Positions 1 through 6,380 of a DNA stretch of 8,658 nucleotides are shown here, piece after piece. The position numbers and the translations under genes were made by a program. Below the pieces are notes generated by a model. That model worked only from the letters and a program-made list of their open reading frames with translations, was not told where the DNA came from and searched no databases. Within the stretch, counting starts at the first letter, position 1, and every line of letters begins with the position of its first letter. Source of the stretch: Bacillota bacterium (GTDB taxonomy: Bacteria; Bacillota; Bacilli; Alicyclobacillales; SLC66); assembly GCA_021821225.1 (NCBI GenBank), contig JAKACR010000106.1, forward strand, positions 1-8,658. Direction: 5' to 3'.

Positions 1-1
1 T

Positions 2-73
2 GAGGAATCTCTTCCTACACACATTCGCCATGTCTACAGTGAAATCCTTGATTTTACTCGGACAGCCTCCTAG
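2..73 (+). CDS. Possible 3' end of an upstream gene (partial, uncertain)
   Basis: Frame 2 is open from the left edge for 23 codons and ends at TAG (71-73). The peptide begins EESLPTHIRHVYSEILDF and resembles an ordinary C-terminal helix, but I do not recognise the family. The stop lies exactly where similarity to the repeat copy at 73-138 begins. The repeat may therefore follow the natural end of the gene, or may have cut it short. Frame 3 is also open here and continues into the repeat, so coding is not certain. Sequence left of the window is needed to decide. Confidence 0.25.
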   Translation, partial: EESLPTHIRHVYSEILDFTRTAS

Positions 74-138
74 GTCCGCATTTCTGGCTGCTTTCTTGCA
101 CTGCGCGGGTCTTACCTGCCCTCTTTTTGAACAGGCTC
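73..138 (+). repeat. Truncated copy (right half) of MITE-like repeat family
   Basis: This stretch matches the right half of the complete element at 1187-1392. Shared blocks are GGTCCGCATTTCTGGCTGCTT, TTGCACTGCGCGGGTC and the terminal CTTTTTGAACAGGCTC. The left half, including the left terminus and the left arm of the CCAGAAATGC hairpin, is absent and replaced by unrelated sequence. This copy lacks the 15-bp palindrome insertion seen in the 1187-1392 copy, so it approximates the uninterrupted form across that point. Confidence 0.75.
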
Positions 139-161
139 TTTTACCAGCCTGCCCAGAGGAT

Positions 162-176
162 TTTATCCCGTGTCCC
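162..176 (+). repeat. Half-site of the 15-bp palindrome found at 1302-1348
   Basis: TTTATCCCGTGTCCC here differs by one base from the right arm TTTATCCCATGTCCC at 1334-1348. It lies 23 bases beyond the end of the truncated repeat copy at 73-138. No matching left arm is visible nearby. It could be a decayed copy of the small palindromic element, or chance; the 14 of 15 match next to the same repeat family favours relatedness. Confidence 0.4.
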
Positions 177-184
177 TTGGGATG

Positions 185-219
185 GCGAAAAAATTGGGCG
201 CGTCCCGCGGGCACGCGCC
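185..219 (-). terminator. Intrinsic terminator, minus strand
   Basis: Read on the minus strand, GGCGCGT (219-213) pairs perfectly with ACGCGCC (203-197) around a 9-base loop, followed by CAATTTTTTCGCC. A GC-rich 7-bp stem with a six-U run is a classical rho-independent terminator. The nearest minus-strand gene upstream is the DUF2203 gene (625-1011), whose own 3' flank has no U-tract hairpin. If this is its terminator, the transcript would run antisense through the whole 314-559 gene. Confidence 0.6.
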
Positions 220-313
220 GGGGCGCTATTGCGTAGGGTAATGGCGAAAGCCGTGATTGTGCCGGCGATCACCCACCGGAGAAGAGGGTGTGAGGACGGA
301 AGGAGAATGACGT

Positions 314-559
314 GTGCACAAGACCCGCATTGGCCATTTGAAAGTGGAACTGGTTCTCACGGATGAGATGAGGCAGGCATTGGCCGAACTGGCTTCGGGA
401 CGCACGAATACGGTCGTCATTCCGCAGGCGACGCTGCGTCACGTGCGTGTGCACCATGTGCATTCGGAAGCGTCGCGCGTGCGCGAACTGCAGTACCGCC
501 GAGTGGTGGTCGACCACCTGGAACTCGCCGGATGGCAGCCGACCATAATGATCGGTTGA
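314..559 (+). CDS. Small conserved-looking hypothetical protein (81 aa)
   Basis: I do not recognise this 81-residue protein. The start is a GTG with a good Shine-Dalgarno sequence, AGGAG at 301-305, eight bases upstream. Third codon positions are strongly G/C, as in the neighbouring genes, which supports real coding. The protein begins with a short beta-like stretch (HLKVELVLTDEM), then a helix (RQALAELASGR), a basic His/Arg-rich middle (RHVRVHHVHSEASRVRELQYRR), and ends in GWQPTIMIG. There is no signal peptide, membrane segment or cysteine. It stands alone between a repeat-rich region and its own terminator (573-611), so context gives no functional hint. The His/Arg-rich centre might bind nucleic acid or metal, but that is speculation. 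A clear intrinsic terminator immediately after the stop adds confidence that this is a transcribed gene. Confidence 0.65.
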   Translation: MHKTRIGHLKVELVLTDEMRQALAELASGRTNTVVIPQATLRHVRVHHVHSEASRVRELQYRRVVVDHLELAGWQPTIMIG

Positions 560-572
560 CGCGCGCGGACGG

Positions 573-611
573 GATCCGTTCTCCTCCGGGAGAGCGGATC
601 AATTTTATTCC
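573..611 (+). terminator. Intrinsic terminator of the 314-559 gene
   Basis: GATCCGTTCTCC (573-584) pairs with GGAGAGCGGATC (589-600), a 12-bp stem with one G-U wobble and a TCCG tetraloop, followed by AATTTTATT. It starts 13 bases after the stop at 559. On the opposite strand the hairpin is followed by GC-rich sequence, so it should act mainly on plus-strand transcripts. Confidence 0.8.
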
Positions 612-624
612 AGTCGGGAATCGC

Positions 625-1011
625 TCATAATGCCTTGCGCCTTGCGAAGCCCTCGTTCAGGCCGTGCCAATAGCGGATTTCCGGCTCGCCGCTGCGCCAG
701 CACAGGTATGCTTCGCGGCCGTCGATCAGTGTGAGAAAATCGACCAATCCGGCGTCGATGTCCTTGATCTCGATCGATTGGCGGGTCAGATGTTCGATCT
801 GCTGGCGGGCGGCGATCACCATGAACTCAATTTCCGCCTCTTCGACGAAAAAGTGATCCGGATCATTCGCCATCTGTTCGCGCTTCGCGCGTTCGATCTG
901 CAGACGCCTGATCGCAATCTCCTCCCGCGCCTGTTTTAACGCGAGGATCTGGCGGGAGATGTCGGGCAACAGGCGATTGGCCTCTTCCAATGAATAATAG
1001 CGCTTGGGCAC
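625..1011 (-). CDS. DUF2203 family protein
   Basis: The 128-residue product has the full layout of the DUF2203 family, whose biochemical role is not established. It opens with YYSLEEANRLLPDI (5-18), followed by a long charged helix likely to form a coiled coil (about 20-80, including REEIAIRRLQIERAKREQ). It closes with the family signature IKDIDAGLVDF (82-92), DGREAYLCWRSGEPEI (98-112), YWHGLNEGF (114-122). The start is set at GTG 1011-1009 because AAGGAG lies at 1024-1019, seven bases upstream. The longer ATG option at 1038 has no ribosome binding site and would add nine residues not expected in the family. A 7-bp inverted repeat, GGTCGCG/CGCGACC (1046-1067), lies in the upstream region and might be an operator, without further support. 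Cytosolic and soluble; it is a single-gene unit facing the 314-559 gene. Confidence 0.9.
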   Translation of the reverse strand: MPKRYYSLEEANRLLPDISRQILALKQAREEIAIRRLQIERAKREQMANDPDHFFVEEAEIEFMVIAARQQIEHLTRQSIEIKDIDAGLVDFLTLIDGREAYLCWRSGEPEIRYWHGLNEGFARRKAL

Positions 1012-1151
1012 TTTCGCACTCCTTGATCCGTCGATCATGCCGTCCGGTCGCGAGTGGTCGCGCGACCGAACACTCTGTCAGTCATCTTACACGATCGAAC
1101 AGGCATGCGTCCAATGACCGACGCGTCCCGCCGGATGTGCCGGATGGAATA

Positions 1152-1182
1152 TTGCGCGTCCGTTCGTCCAATGGCGTATAGT
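1152..1182 (+). promoter_or_regulatory. Weak candidate promoter for the Nudix gene
   Basis: TTGCGC (1152-1157) and TATAGT (1177-1182) resemble -35 and -10 boxes, but the 19-base spacing is long. If it is used, the MITE-like element at 1187-1392 would lie entirely in the 5' leader of the Nudix mRNA. Confidence 0.3.
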
Positions 1183-1186
1183 AATA

Positions 1187-1392
1187 GAGGTTATTCAAAA
1201 AGGGGCCAGAACTCCCTGGCGCATTGCTGTGTCATCGCCAGAAATGCTCCCTCGCGTACCCAATAACGTACGCTCGGTCCGCATTTCTGGCTGCTTCCAA
1301 GGGGACATGGGATAAAGTCCACTGCATACTCGGTTTATCCCATGTCCCATTGCACTGCGCGGGTCAACCCTGCCTCCTTTTTGAACAGGCTC
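1187..1392 (+). mobile_element. Complete MITE-like element with terminal inverted repeats
   Basis: The ends are imperfect inverted repeats: GAGGTTATTCAAAAAGGGGC on the left, and the right end read in reverse complement is GAGCCTGTTCAAAAAGGAGGC. Inside are nested hairpins: GCCAG/CTGGC (1205-1220), CCAGAAATGC (1238-1247) with GCATTTCTGG (1281-1290), and an inner GCGTAC (1254-1259) with GTACGC (1268-1273). No open reading frame for a transposase fits within it, so mobility would need proteins supplied from elsewhere. The same family appears truncated at 73-138 and as a terminus at 8555-8584. The element ends 40 bases before the Nudix start codon, leaving room for the ribosome binding site only. 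I do not know a published name for this family. Confidence 0.7.
1302..1348 (+). repeat. Perfect 15-bp palindrome nested inside the MITE-like element
   Basis: GGGACATGGGATAAA (1302-1316) and TTTATCCCATGTCCC (1334-1348) are perfect reverse complements around a 17-base loop. The truncated copy at 73-138 runs directly from CTGGCTGCTT to TTGCACTGCG at the equivalent point, so about 50 bases have been gained here or lost there. A one-mismatch half-site occurs at 162-176. This looks like a small hairpin element that inserted into a larger repeat. Confidence 0.75.
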
Positions 1393-1432
1393 CAATACAC
1401 GGGCGGTTACGCATGGGGAGGAGGAATCGCGC

Positions 1433-1936
1433 GTGGAAGCTCTGCTGCGCCGCCTCATGGTCCGCATATTCAGCATCCTGCCGCAGTGGATGGCAAAATG
1501 GGCGGTGTATACGATCAAACGCAAGTACGTCATCGGCGTCGTCGCCTATTTGCCCAATGAGCGGGGCGAATTTCTGTTTCTGCGCCACACCTATCGGCGC
1601 AAACGGCCCTGGCGCCTGCCCGGCGGTCTGAAAGAAGCGGGGGAAGACGCATTTGCCACGATTGTCCGGGAACTGAAGGAGGAGGCCAACCTCGTCGTTC
1701 GCCCACTGCAGGTGATCGGTGTTACACAGTCCGATATCACGCTCGATATCTGCGTCATGTGTGAGCTTGTCGAAGAGCGTCCCTTTGTTCCCAACGAGGA
1801 AATTGACGCCTTCATGTGGGTCGACCCGTTTGCCGCGCCATTTCCCGTGCCGCGTGACCAACTGGAGTTGATCCGGCTTGCATTGCGCCTGAGAGACGCG
1901 CGCGTCCACGAAAACTGGCCCGCTGTCACCGTGTGA
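1433..1936 (+). CDS. Nudix hydrolase
   Basis: A 167-residue Nudix-fold hydrolase, which would cleave a nucleoside diphosphate linked to another group using Mg2+; the substrate cannot be told from sequence. The Nudix box is residues 65-87: G65, E71, R79-E80, E83-E84, matching GX5EX7REUXEEXGU except that Asn86 replaces the second glycine. This is a tolerated variation, and all metal-binding glutamates are present. The strand before the box (VIGVVAYLPNERGEFLFLRH) and the WRLPGG lead-in are typical. The first 30 residues are an amphipathic basic extension (RRLMVRIFSILPQWMAKW), which might touch the membrane. The GTG start has AGGAGG (1419-1424) eight bases upstream. The leader is largely the MITE-like element ending at 1392. 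The gene is followed after 150 bases by a dehydrogenase on the same strand, so co-transcription is possible but unproven. Confidence 0.92.
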   Translation: MEALLRRLMVRIFSILPQWMAKWAVYTIKRKYVIGVVAYLPNERGEFLFLRHTYRRKRPWRLPGGLKEAGEDAFATIVRELKEEANLVVRPLQVIGVTQSDITLDICVMCELVEERPFVPNEEIDAFMWVDPFAAPFPVPRDQLELIRLALRLRDARVHENWPAVTV

Positions 1937-2086
1937 CAGTGGCTGGCGCGCCACTCTCGACAAGATGAAAATGGCCGGGCTGCGGCGTGTGCCCGCTGAG
2001 TTACGCGACAGATCAGTCTGCAGATGTGCTGGGGTGGCGCCATGTCTCTTGCTCGTCATAATCCTAAAAAAGGATGGTGCAGCCGC

Positions 2087-3058
2087 ATGTTTGCACCGTC
2101 GGAGCGCTGGCCGCGGGTGCTCGTCTACCATGCGAACGGGCGCATGGCCCGCGGCTACATGGATGAACTCACGCGGCTCGGGTATCCTGCTGGATTGCTG
2201 TCCGCGGCCAGCTCCGAAGAGGAGGCGGGGGCGAAGATCGGCCTGGCCGACGTACTGTTCGCCTGGCGGTTTCCGCCCACGCTTCTGGCCCAGGCGCCGC
2301 GCTTGCGCTGGATTCAATCGATGGGTGCGGGCGTTGACGATCTGGCGCAAAACCCGCTATTGTCCAGGGGCTGTCTGGTCACACGCGTGGTGGACCAGTT
2401 TGGAGAATCGATCGCCGAGTATGTATTTGCCCATCTGCTTTACCTATACAAGGAGATCGCCCGCTCAGTCAGCCAGCAGGCGCAAGGCGTGTGGGCGCCT
2501 TGGCAGTCGGACATGCTCGGCGGCCGGACGATCGGCGTCGCCGGCGTCGGCTCCATCGGCCGGGAGATCGCGCTGCGGGCGCGGGCGTTTCGCATGAGAG
2601 TCTGCGGGTTGAGCCGCACAAAGACGGCCTGCCAGACGCCGCTGGACGAACACTTCGGGCCCGACCAGTGGCCCGCATTTGCCGCCCGCTGTGACGTGCT
2701 TGTGCTGACGCTGCCGCTGACGCCGCTGACGCATCATGTTGTCGATGCGGCTGTGCTGGCCGCCATGCGCCGCGATGCAATCCTGGTCAATGTCGGGCGC
2801 GGCGAGTTGATCGATGAGCGCGCGCTTCTTTCGGCGCTGGACAGGGGCCATCTGCGCGCGGCGGTGCTGGATGTCTTCGCCAAGGAGCCGTTGCCGGCCG
2901 CCAGTCCGCTGTGGACCGCGCCGCGCACGCACATCACGCCGCACATTGCGGGGCCCAGTCAGATTTCACAAGTGTGCGCGCTTTTTGCGGACAATCTTGT
3001 GCGCGACAGGCGGGGGCTGCCCCTGATCGGAGTGGTGGACAGCGCGCGCGGGTACTGA
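2087..3058 (+). CDS. D-isomer-specific 2-hydroxyacid dehydrogenase family protein
   Basis: A 323-residue cytosolic oxidoreductase of the D-2-hydroxyacid dehydrogenase family (glyoxylate/hydroxypyruvate reductase-like), reducing a 2-oxoacid with NAD(P)H. The nucleotide-binding motif GVGSIG is at residues 153-158. The catalytic triad is intact: Arg238 in VNVGRGELID, Glu267 in LDVFAKEPLP, His286 in ITPHIAG. The second strand of the Rossmann fold ends in SRT rather than an acidic residue, which favours NADPH; this is inference. The exact 2-oxoacid is not predictable. I chose ATG 2087 because AAAGGAT lies about 11 bases upstream and it leaves a normal N-terminus (RVLVYH follows closely). ATG 2042, behind GGGGTGG, is an alternative adding 15 residues, and ATG 2024 has no ribosome binding site. 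The last 93 bases overlap the convergent membrane-protein gene. Confidence 0.93.
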   Translation: MFAPSERWPRVLVYHANGRMARGYMDELTRLGYPAGLLSAASSEEEAGAKIGLADVLFAWRFPPTLLAQAPRLRWIQSMGAGVDDLAQNPLLSRGCLVTRVVDQFGESIAEYVFAHLLYLYKEIARSVSQQAQGVWAPWQSDMLGGRTIGVAGVGSIGREIALRARAFRMRVCGLSRTKTACQTPLDEHFGPDQWPAFAARCDVLVLTLPLTPLTHHVVDAAVLAAMRRDAILVNVGRGELIDERALLSALDRGHLRAAVLDVFAKEPLPAASPLWTAPRTHITPHIAGPSQISQVCALFADNLVRDRRGLPLIGVVDSARGY

Positions 3059-3754
3059 TGTTACGCCTGCCGGAACCGGGATGATCCCGTTTCCCCCGGT
3101 GACGCGACGGGTGTGCCAGATGGCCAGCAGCCAGATGGCGACGATCGCGCCGCCGCCGATCACCAGCCACAGCAGCATATTTCGCGAGAATCCGAGAAAA
3201 ACGAGCGCCGCTCCGATATCGTACGGCATGATGCCGACGCCTGTCGTCCAGAGGTACGTCCACGTGTCGACATGCTTTAGCATGGCGCTGGCGTAATTGA
3301 GGACCACGAAGGGAATAAACGGGATGAGGCGGGCGATGAGCAGTCCCGCCGCTCCCCGTTTGCGCACGCCTTCGTCGAGCTTGTCGACGTAGCGCGGCGA
3401 GATGATCTTTCGCACCCACGTTTCTCCGAAGTGTTTCGCCGCGATAAACGTCACGTACGAGCCGAGCATGGCGCCAAGCCAGACGTACAGAATGCCGAGC
3501 CAGACGCCGTACACCTGCATGTCGATCACCATCAGGAACTCGGCCGGGAACGGGATGATGCACAGCAGGGCCATGAGCAGGATGGCTGCGATCACGCCGA
3601 CCGGACCGAGTTGGCGGATGAATCCGCTGGTGTATTGCTCATAATGGAAAAACAGCCAGATGGCCAACGCCCCGACTGCGAATGTGCCGATGGTCCAGAG
3701 CAGGGTGTGCGCTTTTTTGGTCGTCTGCGGTCCTTGTCCTGCGGTGTTCGGCAT
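2966..3754 (-). CDS. VTT-domain (TVP38/TMEM64, DedA-like) membrane protein
   Basis: A 262-residue integral membrane protein of the VTT/SNARE-associated superfamily. Related members are implicated in lipid scrambling or flipping and membrane homeostasis, but the role of this one is unknown. Hydrophobic segments lie at about 18-37, 52-76, 83-105, 137-158, 166-188 and 194-214. The conserved core is visible: IPFPAEF (67-73), GVWLG and GAMLGSYVTFIAAKHFG (83-110), then ARLIPFIPFVVLNY (141-154) and GVGIMPYD (172-179). The start ATG has AAGGGAG about eight bases upstream. A polar, basic tail (about 215-262, ending RKKRAHL) should be cytoplasmic. Its coding end lies antisense to the last 93 bases of the dehydrogenase gene. 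The gene is divergent from the NhaC antiporter, with 121 bases between starts, and I see no convincing promoter boxes there. Confidence 0.9.
   Translation of the reverse strand: MPNTAGQGPQTTKKAHTLLWTIGTFAVGALAIWLFFHYEQYTSGFIRQLGPVGVIAAILLMALLCIIPFPAEFLMVIDMQVYGVWLGILYVWLGAMLGSYVTFIAAKHFGETWVRKIISPRYVDKLDEGVRKRGAAGLLIARLIPFIPFVVLNYASAMLKHVDTWTYLWTTGVGIMPYDIGAALVFLGFSRNMLLWLVIGGGAIVAIWLLAIWHTRRVTGGNGIIPVPAGVTSVPARAVHHSDQGQPPPVAHKIVRKKRAHL
3072..3094 (+). other. Hairpin just after the dehydrogenase stop codon
   Basis: GGAACCGGGA (3072-3081) pairs with TCCCGTTTCC (3085-3094) with one C-T mismatch and a TGA loop, starting 14 bases after the stop at 3058. It could act as a terminator or 3' stabiliser for the dehydrogenase mRNA. 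No clean U run follows, and the bases also encode residues of the convergent membrane protein, so this is tentative. Confidence 0.3.
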
Positions 3755-3875
3755 CTATCTCTCCCTTTCTTTTCTCGCGGGTGTGATGCGGGCAACCTAT
3801 AGTATGGGCATGACAAGGCCGGAACTTGCGAAGACTACGTCGTGAGTTTGCGTCCATTTGCCTGGGGGGATCTGT

Positions 3876-5330
3876 ATGCACGCTTCCATTCTGTCCATTC
3901 TGCCGTTTGTCGTGATTGTGCCGATTGCGTTGATCACCAGGCAGGTGATCCCGGGTCTTATGGCGGGACTGCTGCTCGGCGCTTACCTGCTCTCGCCGAC
4001 ATGGCTGGGCGGCATCGATACGACGCTGCATTACCTTTACAACGAGGTGACCGTCCCGGGAAATCTGCACCTGATCGTCTTTCTCTGGGCTTTCGGCGCC
4101 CTTGTCGGCCTCATGCAGGTGACAGGCGGCGTGGCGGGATTCGCGCGCATGCTGCAGCCGCGCGTCCGTTCGGAACGCAGCGCGTTCGGCGTGGCGTGGC
4201 TGTCGTCGCTCGCCACGTTTATGGCGCCCGATTTTCGCATCATCACGGTTGCTCCCGTACTGCGGCCGGTGTCTGATCGCTTTCACATCAGTCCGGAGCG
4301 GCTTGGATACGTGATCGATGTGACAGCGACGCCACTGATTGCCATGGTACCTGTCGGAACCGCGTTTGTCGGCTATATGATCGGGTTGATCACGGTGGGT
4401 CTGAAACACCTGGGGCGCACAGATCCCGTGTTTCCTTTTTTCCTTTCCACCATACCGCTCAATTTTTTCGCCATCGCCATTTTGGCTATCGGCGTGTACA
4501 TCTCGTTTGTGCGCGTCAGGAAGACAAAGGAGCAAAAGAGCGCGGCGCGGGGGGATGCGGCGGCGCCCCTTCTTCGCGCCGCGGGCGAGCCGGACAAGCG
4601 GGATGTCCGGGAGGCCGCGCAAGCCGCGACCGAACATGCGGACTCCGGAGTGCGTCCGGATGCGGCGAATTTGATCGTGCCCATCACGGTTTTGCTCGTC
4701 CTGACATTTTTTCTGACATGGTGGAGCGGGCATTTCTACTCAAACAACCTCTTTTCGATTCTCGTGCGCGCGGACGCGGCCCGCGCCATGCTGCAGGCGA
4801 TCCTCGTCACTTTGGTGTTTTCCGTGACGTATTATGCCTTTAAGCGGCAGTCTTTTGGACGGTTGACGGCGGGGCTGATCGAGGGAGGCAACGAAATGAT
4901 GCCCGTGATCGTCCTGCTCGTGCTTGTGTGGGCTGTTTCGGGAACCGCGACCGCTCTTGGATTCACGCCGTACGTCACGCGCACGGTCGGCTCCGCGTTG
5001 CCGCCGTACCTGATCGCGCCGGGGCTGTTTGTGATCGGCTCGGTCATCTCGTATTTTGTAGGTTCTTCGTTCGGAACGTGGGGAATTCTCATGCCACTCG
5101 GCTTTTCGCTGGCACAGAGCGCCCACGCCTCCCTGCCTCTGGTGGCCGGCGCGGTGTTTGCCAGCGGTACGCTCGGAGGGTTCGCCTCGCCGCTGTCAGA
5201 CAACACGGTGGCGATGGCGACGGTGATGAAATTGCCTGTCATGTCGTTTGCGCGGTCGTTGCTCAAAACCACATTGATAGCCGGCGCCGTCGCAACGGTT
5301 GGTTACGCCGTCGCCGGCTTCGTGATGTGA
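3876..5330 (+). CDS. NhaC-family Na+/H+ antiporter-type transporter
   Basis: A 484-residue polytopic membrane transporter of the NhaC (PF03553-type, ion transporter superfamily) group, expected to exchange Na+ or an organic anion for H+ across the cytoplasmic membrane. The substrate is not certain, because the family includes malate/lactate antiporters. About a dozen hydrophobic segments are visible in two halves. The C-terminal half has the family's conserved polar motifs GSSFGTWGILMPLG (396-409) and SGTLGGFASPLSDNTVAMA (430-448), the latter resembling the SPxSD ion-site loop. The halves are joined by a long charged, Ala-rich linker (about 215-264), probably cytoplasmic. The start is ATG 3876 because GGGGGGA at 3864-3870 sits five bases upstream; the in-frame TTG at 3858 has no ribosome binding site. 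The gene stands alone and ends 19 bases before the convergent lipoprotein gene. Confidence 0.88.
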   Translation: MHASILSILPFVVIVPIALITRQVIPGLMAGLLLGAYLLSPTWLGGIDTTLHYLYNEVTVPGNLHLIVFLWAFGALVGLMQVTGGVAGFARMLQPRVRSERSAFGVAWLSSLATFMAPDFRIITVAPVLRPVSDRFHISPERLGYVIDVTATPLIAMVPVGTAFVGYMIGLITVGLKHLGRTDPVFPFFLSTIPLNFFAIAILAIGVYISFVRVRKTKEQKSAARGDAAAPLLRAAGEPDKRDVREAAQAATEHADSGVRPDAANLIVPITVLLVLTFFLTWWSGHFYSNNLFSILVRADAARAMLQAILVTLVFSVTYYAFKRQSFGRLTAGLIEGGNEMMPVIVLLVLVWAVSGTATALGFTPYVTRTVGSALPPYLIAPGLFVIGSVISYFVGSSFGTWGILMPLGFSLAQSAHASLPLVAGAVFASGTLGGFASPLSDNTVAMATVMKLPVMSFARSLLKTTLIAGAVATVGYAVAGFVM

Positions 5331-5349
5331 GAAGGAAGGGAGCCGGTGC

Positions 5350-6300
5350 TCAGAACATGCGTTTGACCACCGAAATGTGATGTCCCCAGTAGGAACCCGG
5401 ACTGACGGGCAGGTAGCCCACCTTGCCCAGTCCGCCTCCCTCCTGGATCATGGATCCGCCGCCTGCGTAAATGCCCTCGTGTCCACCGTGGTCAAAGAAG
5501 ATGATGTCCCCCGCGCGCAATTGGGAGAGCGGGACGCGCAGCCCGACAGACGCGTACTGCCGCGTGCTCCAGTCGGTGAACAGGTAGCCAAGCGCGTGAT
5601 GGAAGACGTACTCGACATAATTGCTGCAGTCAAAACCGTACTGTCCGCGGTCTTCATTGTGGCCCCAGATGTAGGGGGTGCCCAGTTTGCTGCGCGCCAC
5701 GGCGAGGACGCCGGACAATTTTTGCGCGTAAGACGCCTTCAGGCCGGCGCGCGGACGGATGGATGGATCGATCGTGACGCCCTGTGGCGGAACCCACATG
5801 CCGTCGCTAAATACGGTGTGCGAAATCCGCCGTCCCGAAGTAAAGTGCGGCACCATCGCCGAAAAGACGCTCGCTCCGGCCACGCCCGAGAGCGCCTTGG
5901 ACGCCACTCCGCCAAAGGGCGCGCGCGTCATGTCGCGATTGATCAGGTGGACATGGCTCACCTTCTTGTCGGCGTATGTGGCGGTGGCGAAATTGTACAC
6001 ACCCTGCATGGCTGCGGTGTCGAGCGTGCGCTGCCCGGCCATCTGGCGCAGCATGGTCGGCGTCAACGGGCCGTGCGGGATGGGGCGTGCAAAGATGTCG
6101 ACCGTTTGGGAAGCCGGTCTGTATTTCGTGTCAAGCACGTGAAAATACGTCTGAAGCGGGCCGGATACAAGCGCCTGCGCGTTTTGCAGGGGCGTCCTGC
6201 CTGTCGGACCGGCTGTGTATTGCCCGGTGCATCCTGTGACAGACAGGGCGCATGCCGCCGACAACAGGGAGGCGGCAATCAGGGAGACGTGGTATTTCAT
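5350..6300 (-). CDS. NlpC/P60-family lipoprotein (cell-wall hydrolase)
   Basis: A 316-residue secreted lipoprotein with a C-terminal NlpC/P60 cysteine peptidase domain, expected to cut peptidoglycan stem peptides outside the membrane. The start ATG 6300 gives a type II signal peptide (KYHVSLIAASLLSAACALSV) and lipobox VTGC with Cys24 as the lipidation site. GGAGGTG lies 11 bases upstream. A longer in-frame start at 6381 would bury the signal peptide and is rejected. The NlpC/P60 domain covers about 190-316: catalytic Cys225 in FDCSNYVEYVF, then LRAGDIIFFDHGGHEGIYAG with catalytic His274. At the usual third position, Gln286 (MIQE) replaces the common His, a variation accepted in the family. 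The segment from 25 to 190 matches no domain I recognise. The gene is monocistronic by appearance, with a candidate promoter at 6381-6410. Confidence 0.9.
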   Translation of the reverse strand: MKYHVSLIAASLLSAACALSVTGCTGQYTAGPTGRTPLQNAQALVSGPLQTYFHVLDTKYRPASQTVDIFARPIPHGPLTPTMLRQMAGQRTLDTAAMQGVYNFATATYADKKVSHVHLINRDMTRAPFGGVASKALSGVAGASVFSAMVPHFTSGRRISHTVFSDGMWVPPQGVTIDPSIRPRAGLKASYAQKLSGVLAVARSKLGTPYIWGHNEDRGQYGFDCSNYVEYVFHHALGYLFTDWSTRQYASVGLRVPLSQLRAGDIIFFDHGGHEGIYAGGGSMIQEGGGLGKVGYLPVSPGSYWGHHISVVKRMF

Positions 6301-6380
6301 GCGGGACTTTGCACCTCCGCTCATGGTGTCCGGCTGTTTTTGCACGGACTTGTCCATTAGGATGACAAAGTCAGCCGGCA

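Noticed and set aside
1012..1038. ATG 1038 as start of the DUF2203 gene
   Set aside because: It lacks a ribosome binding site, and AAGGAG for the GTG at 1011 falls inside the extra nine codons.
1364..2350. 328-codon minus-strand open frame across the Nudix and dehydrogenase genes
   Set aside because: The opposite strand carries two clear enzyme families with intact motifs; this frame has no recognisable features.
3858..3875. Upstream TTG start for the NhaC gene
   Set aside because: No ribosome binding site precedes it, and the GGGGGGA that serves ATG 3876 lies inside this extension.
3639..4733. 364-codon minus-strand open frame opposite the NhaC gene
   Set aside because: It is a GC-driven shadow: rich in Arg/His/Gln/Asp with no domain, and it spans the divergent promoter region and the start of two well-supported genes.
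5279..5319. Inverted repeat AGCCGGCG/CGCCGGCT near the end of the NhaC gene
   Set aside because: It lies in an Ala/Gly/Val-rich membrane helix where GC-rich codons readily create such pairs, and it has no U run on either strand.
5377..6360. 327-codon plus-strand open frame opposite the NlpC/P60 gene
   Set aside because: Low-complexity Arg/Ala/Gly-rich composition typical of an antisense frame; the minus strand has a signal peptide, lipobox and catalytic residues.
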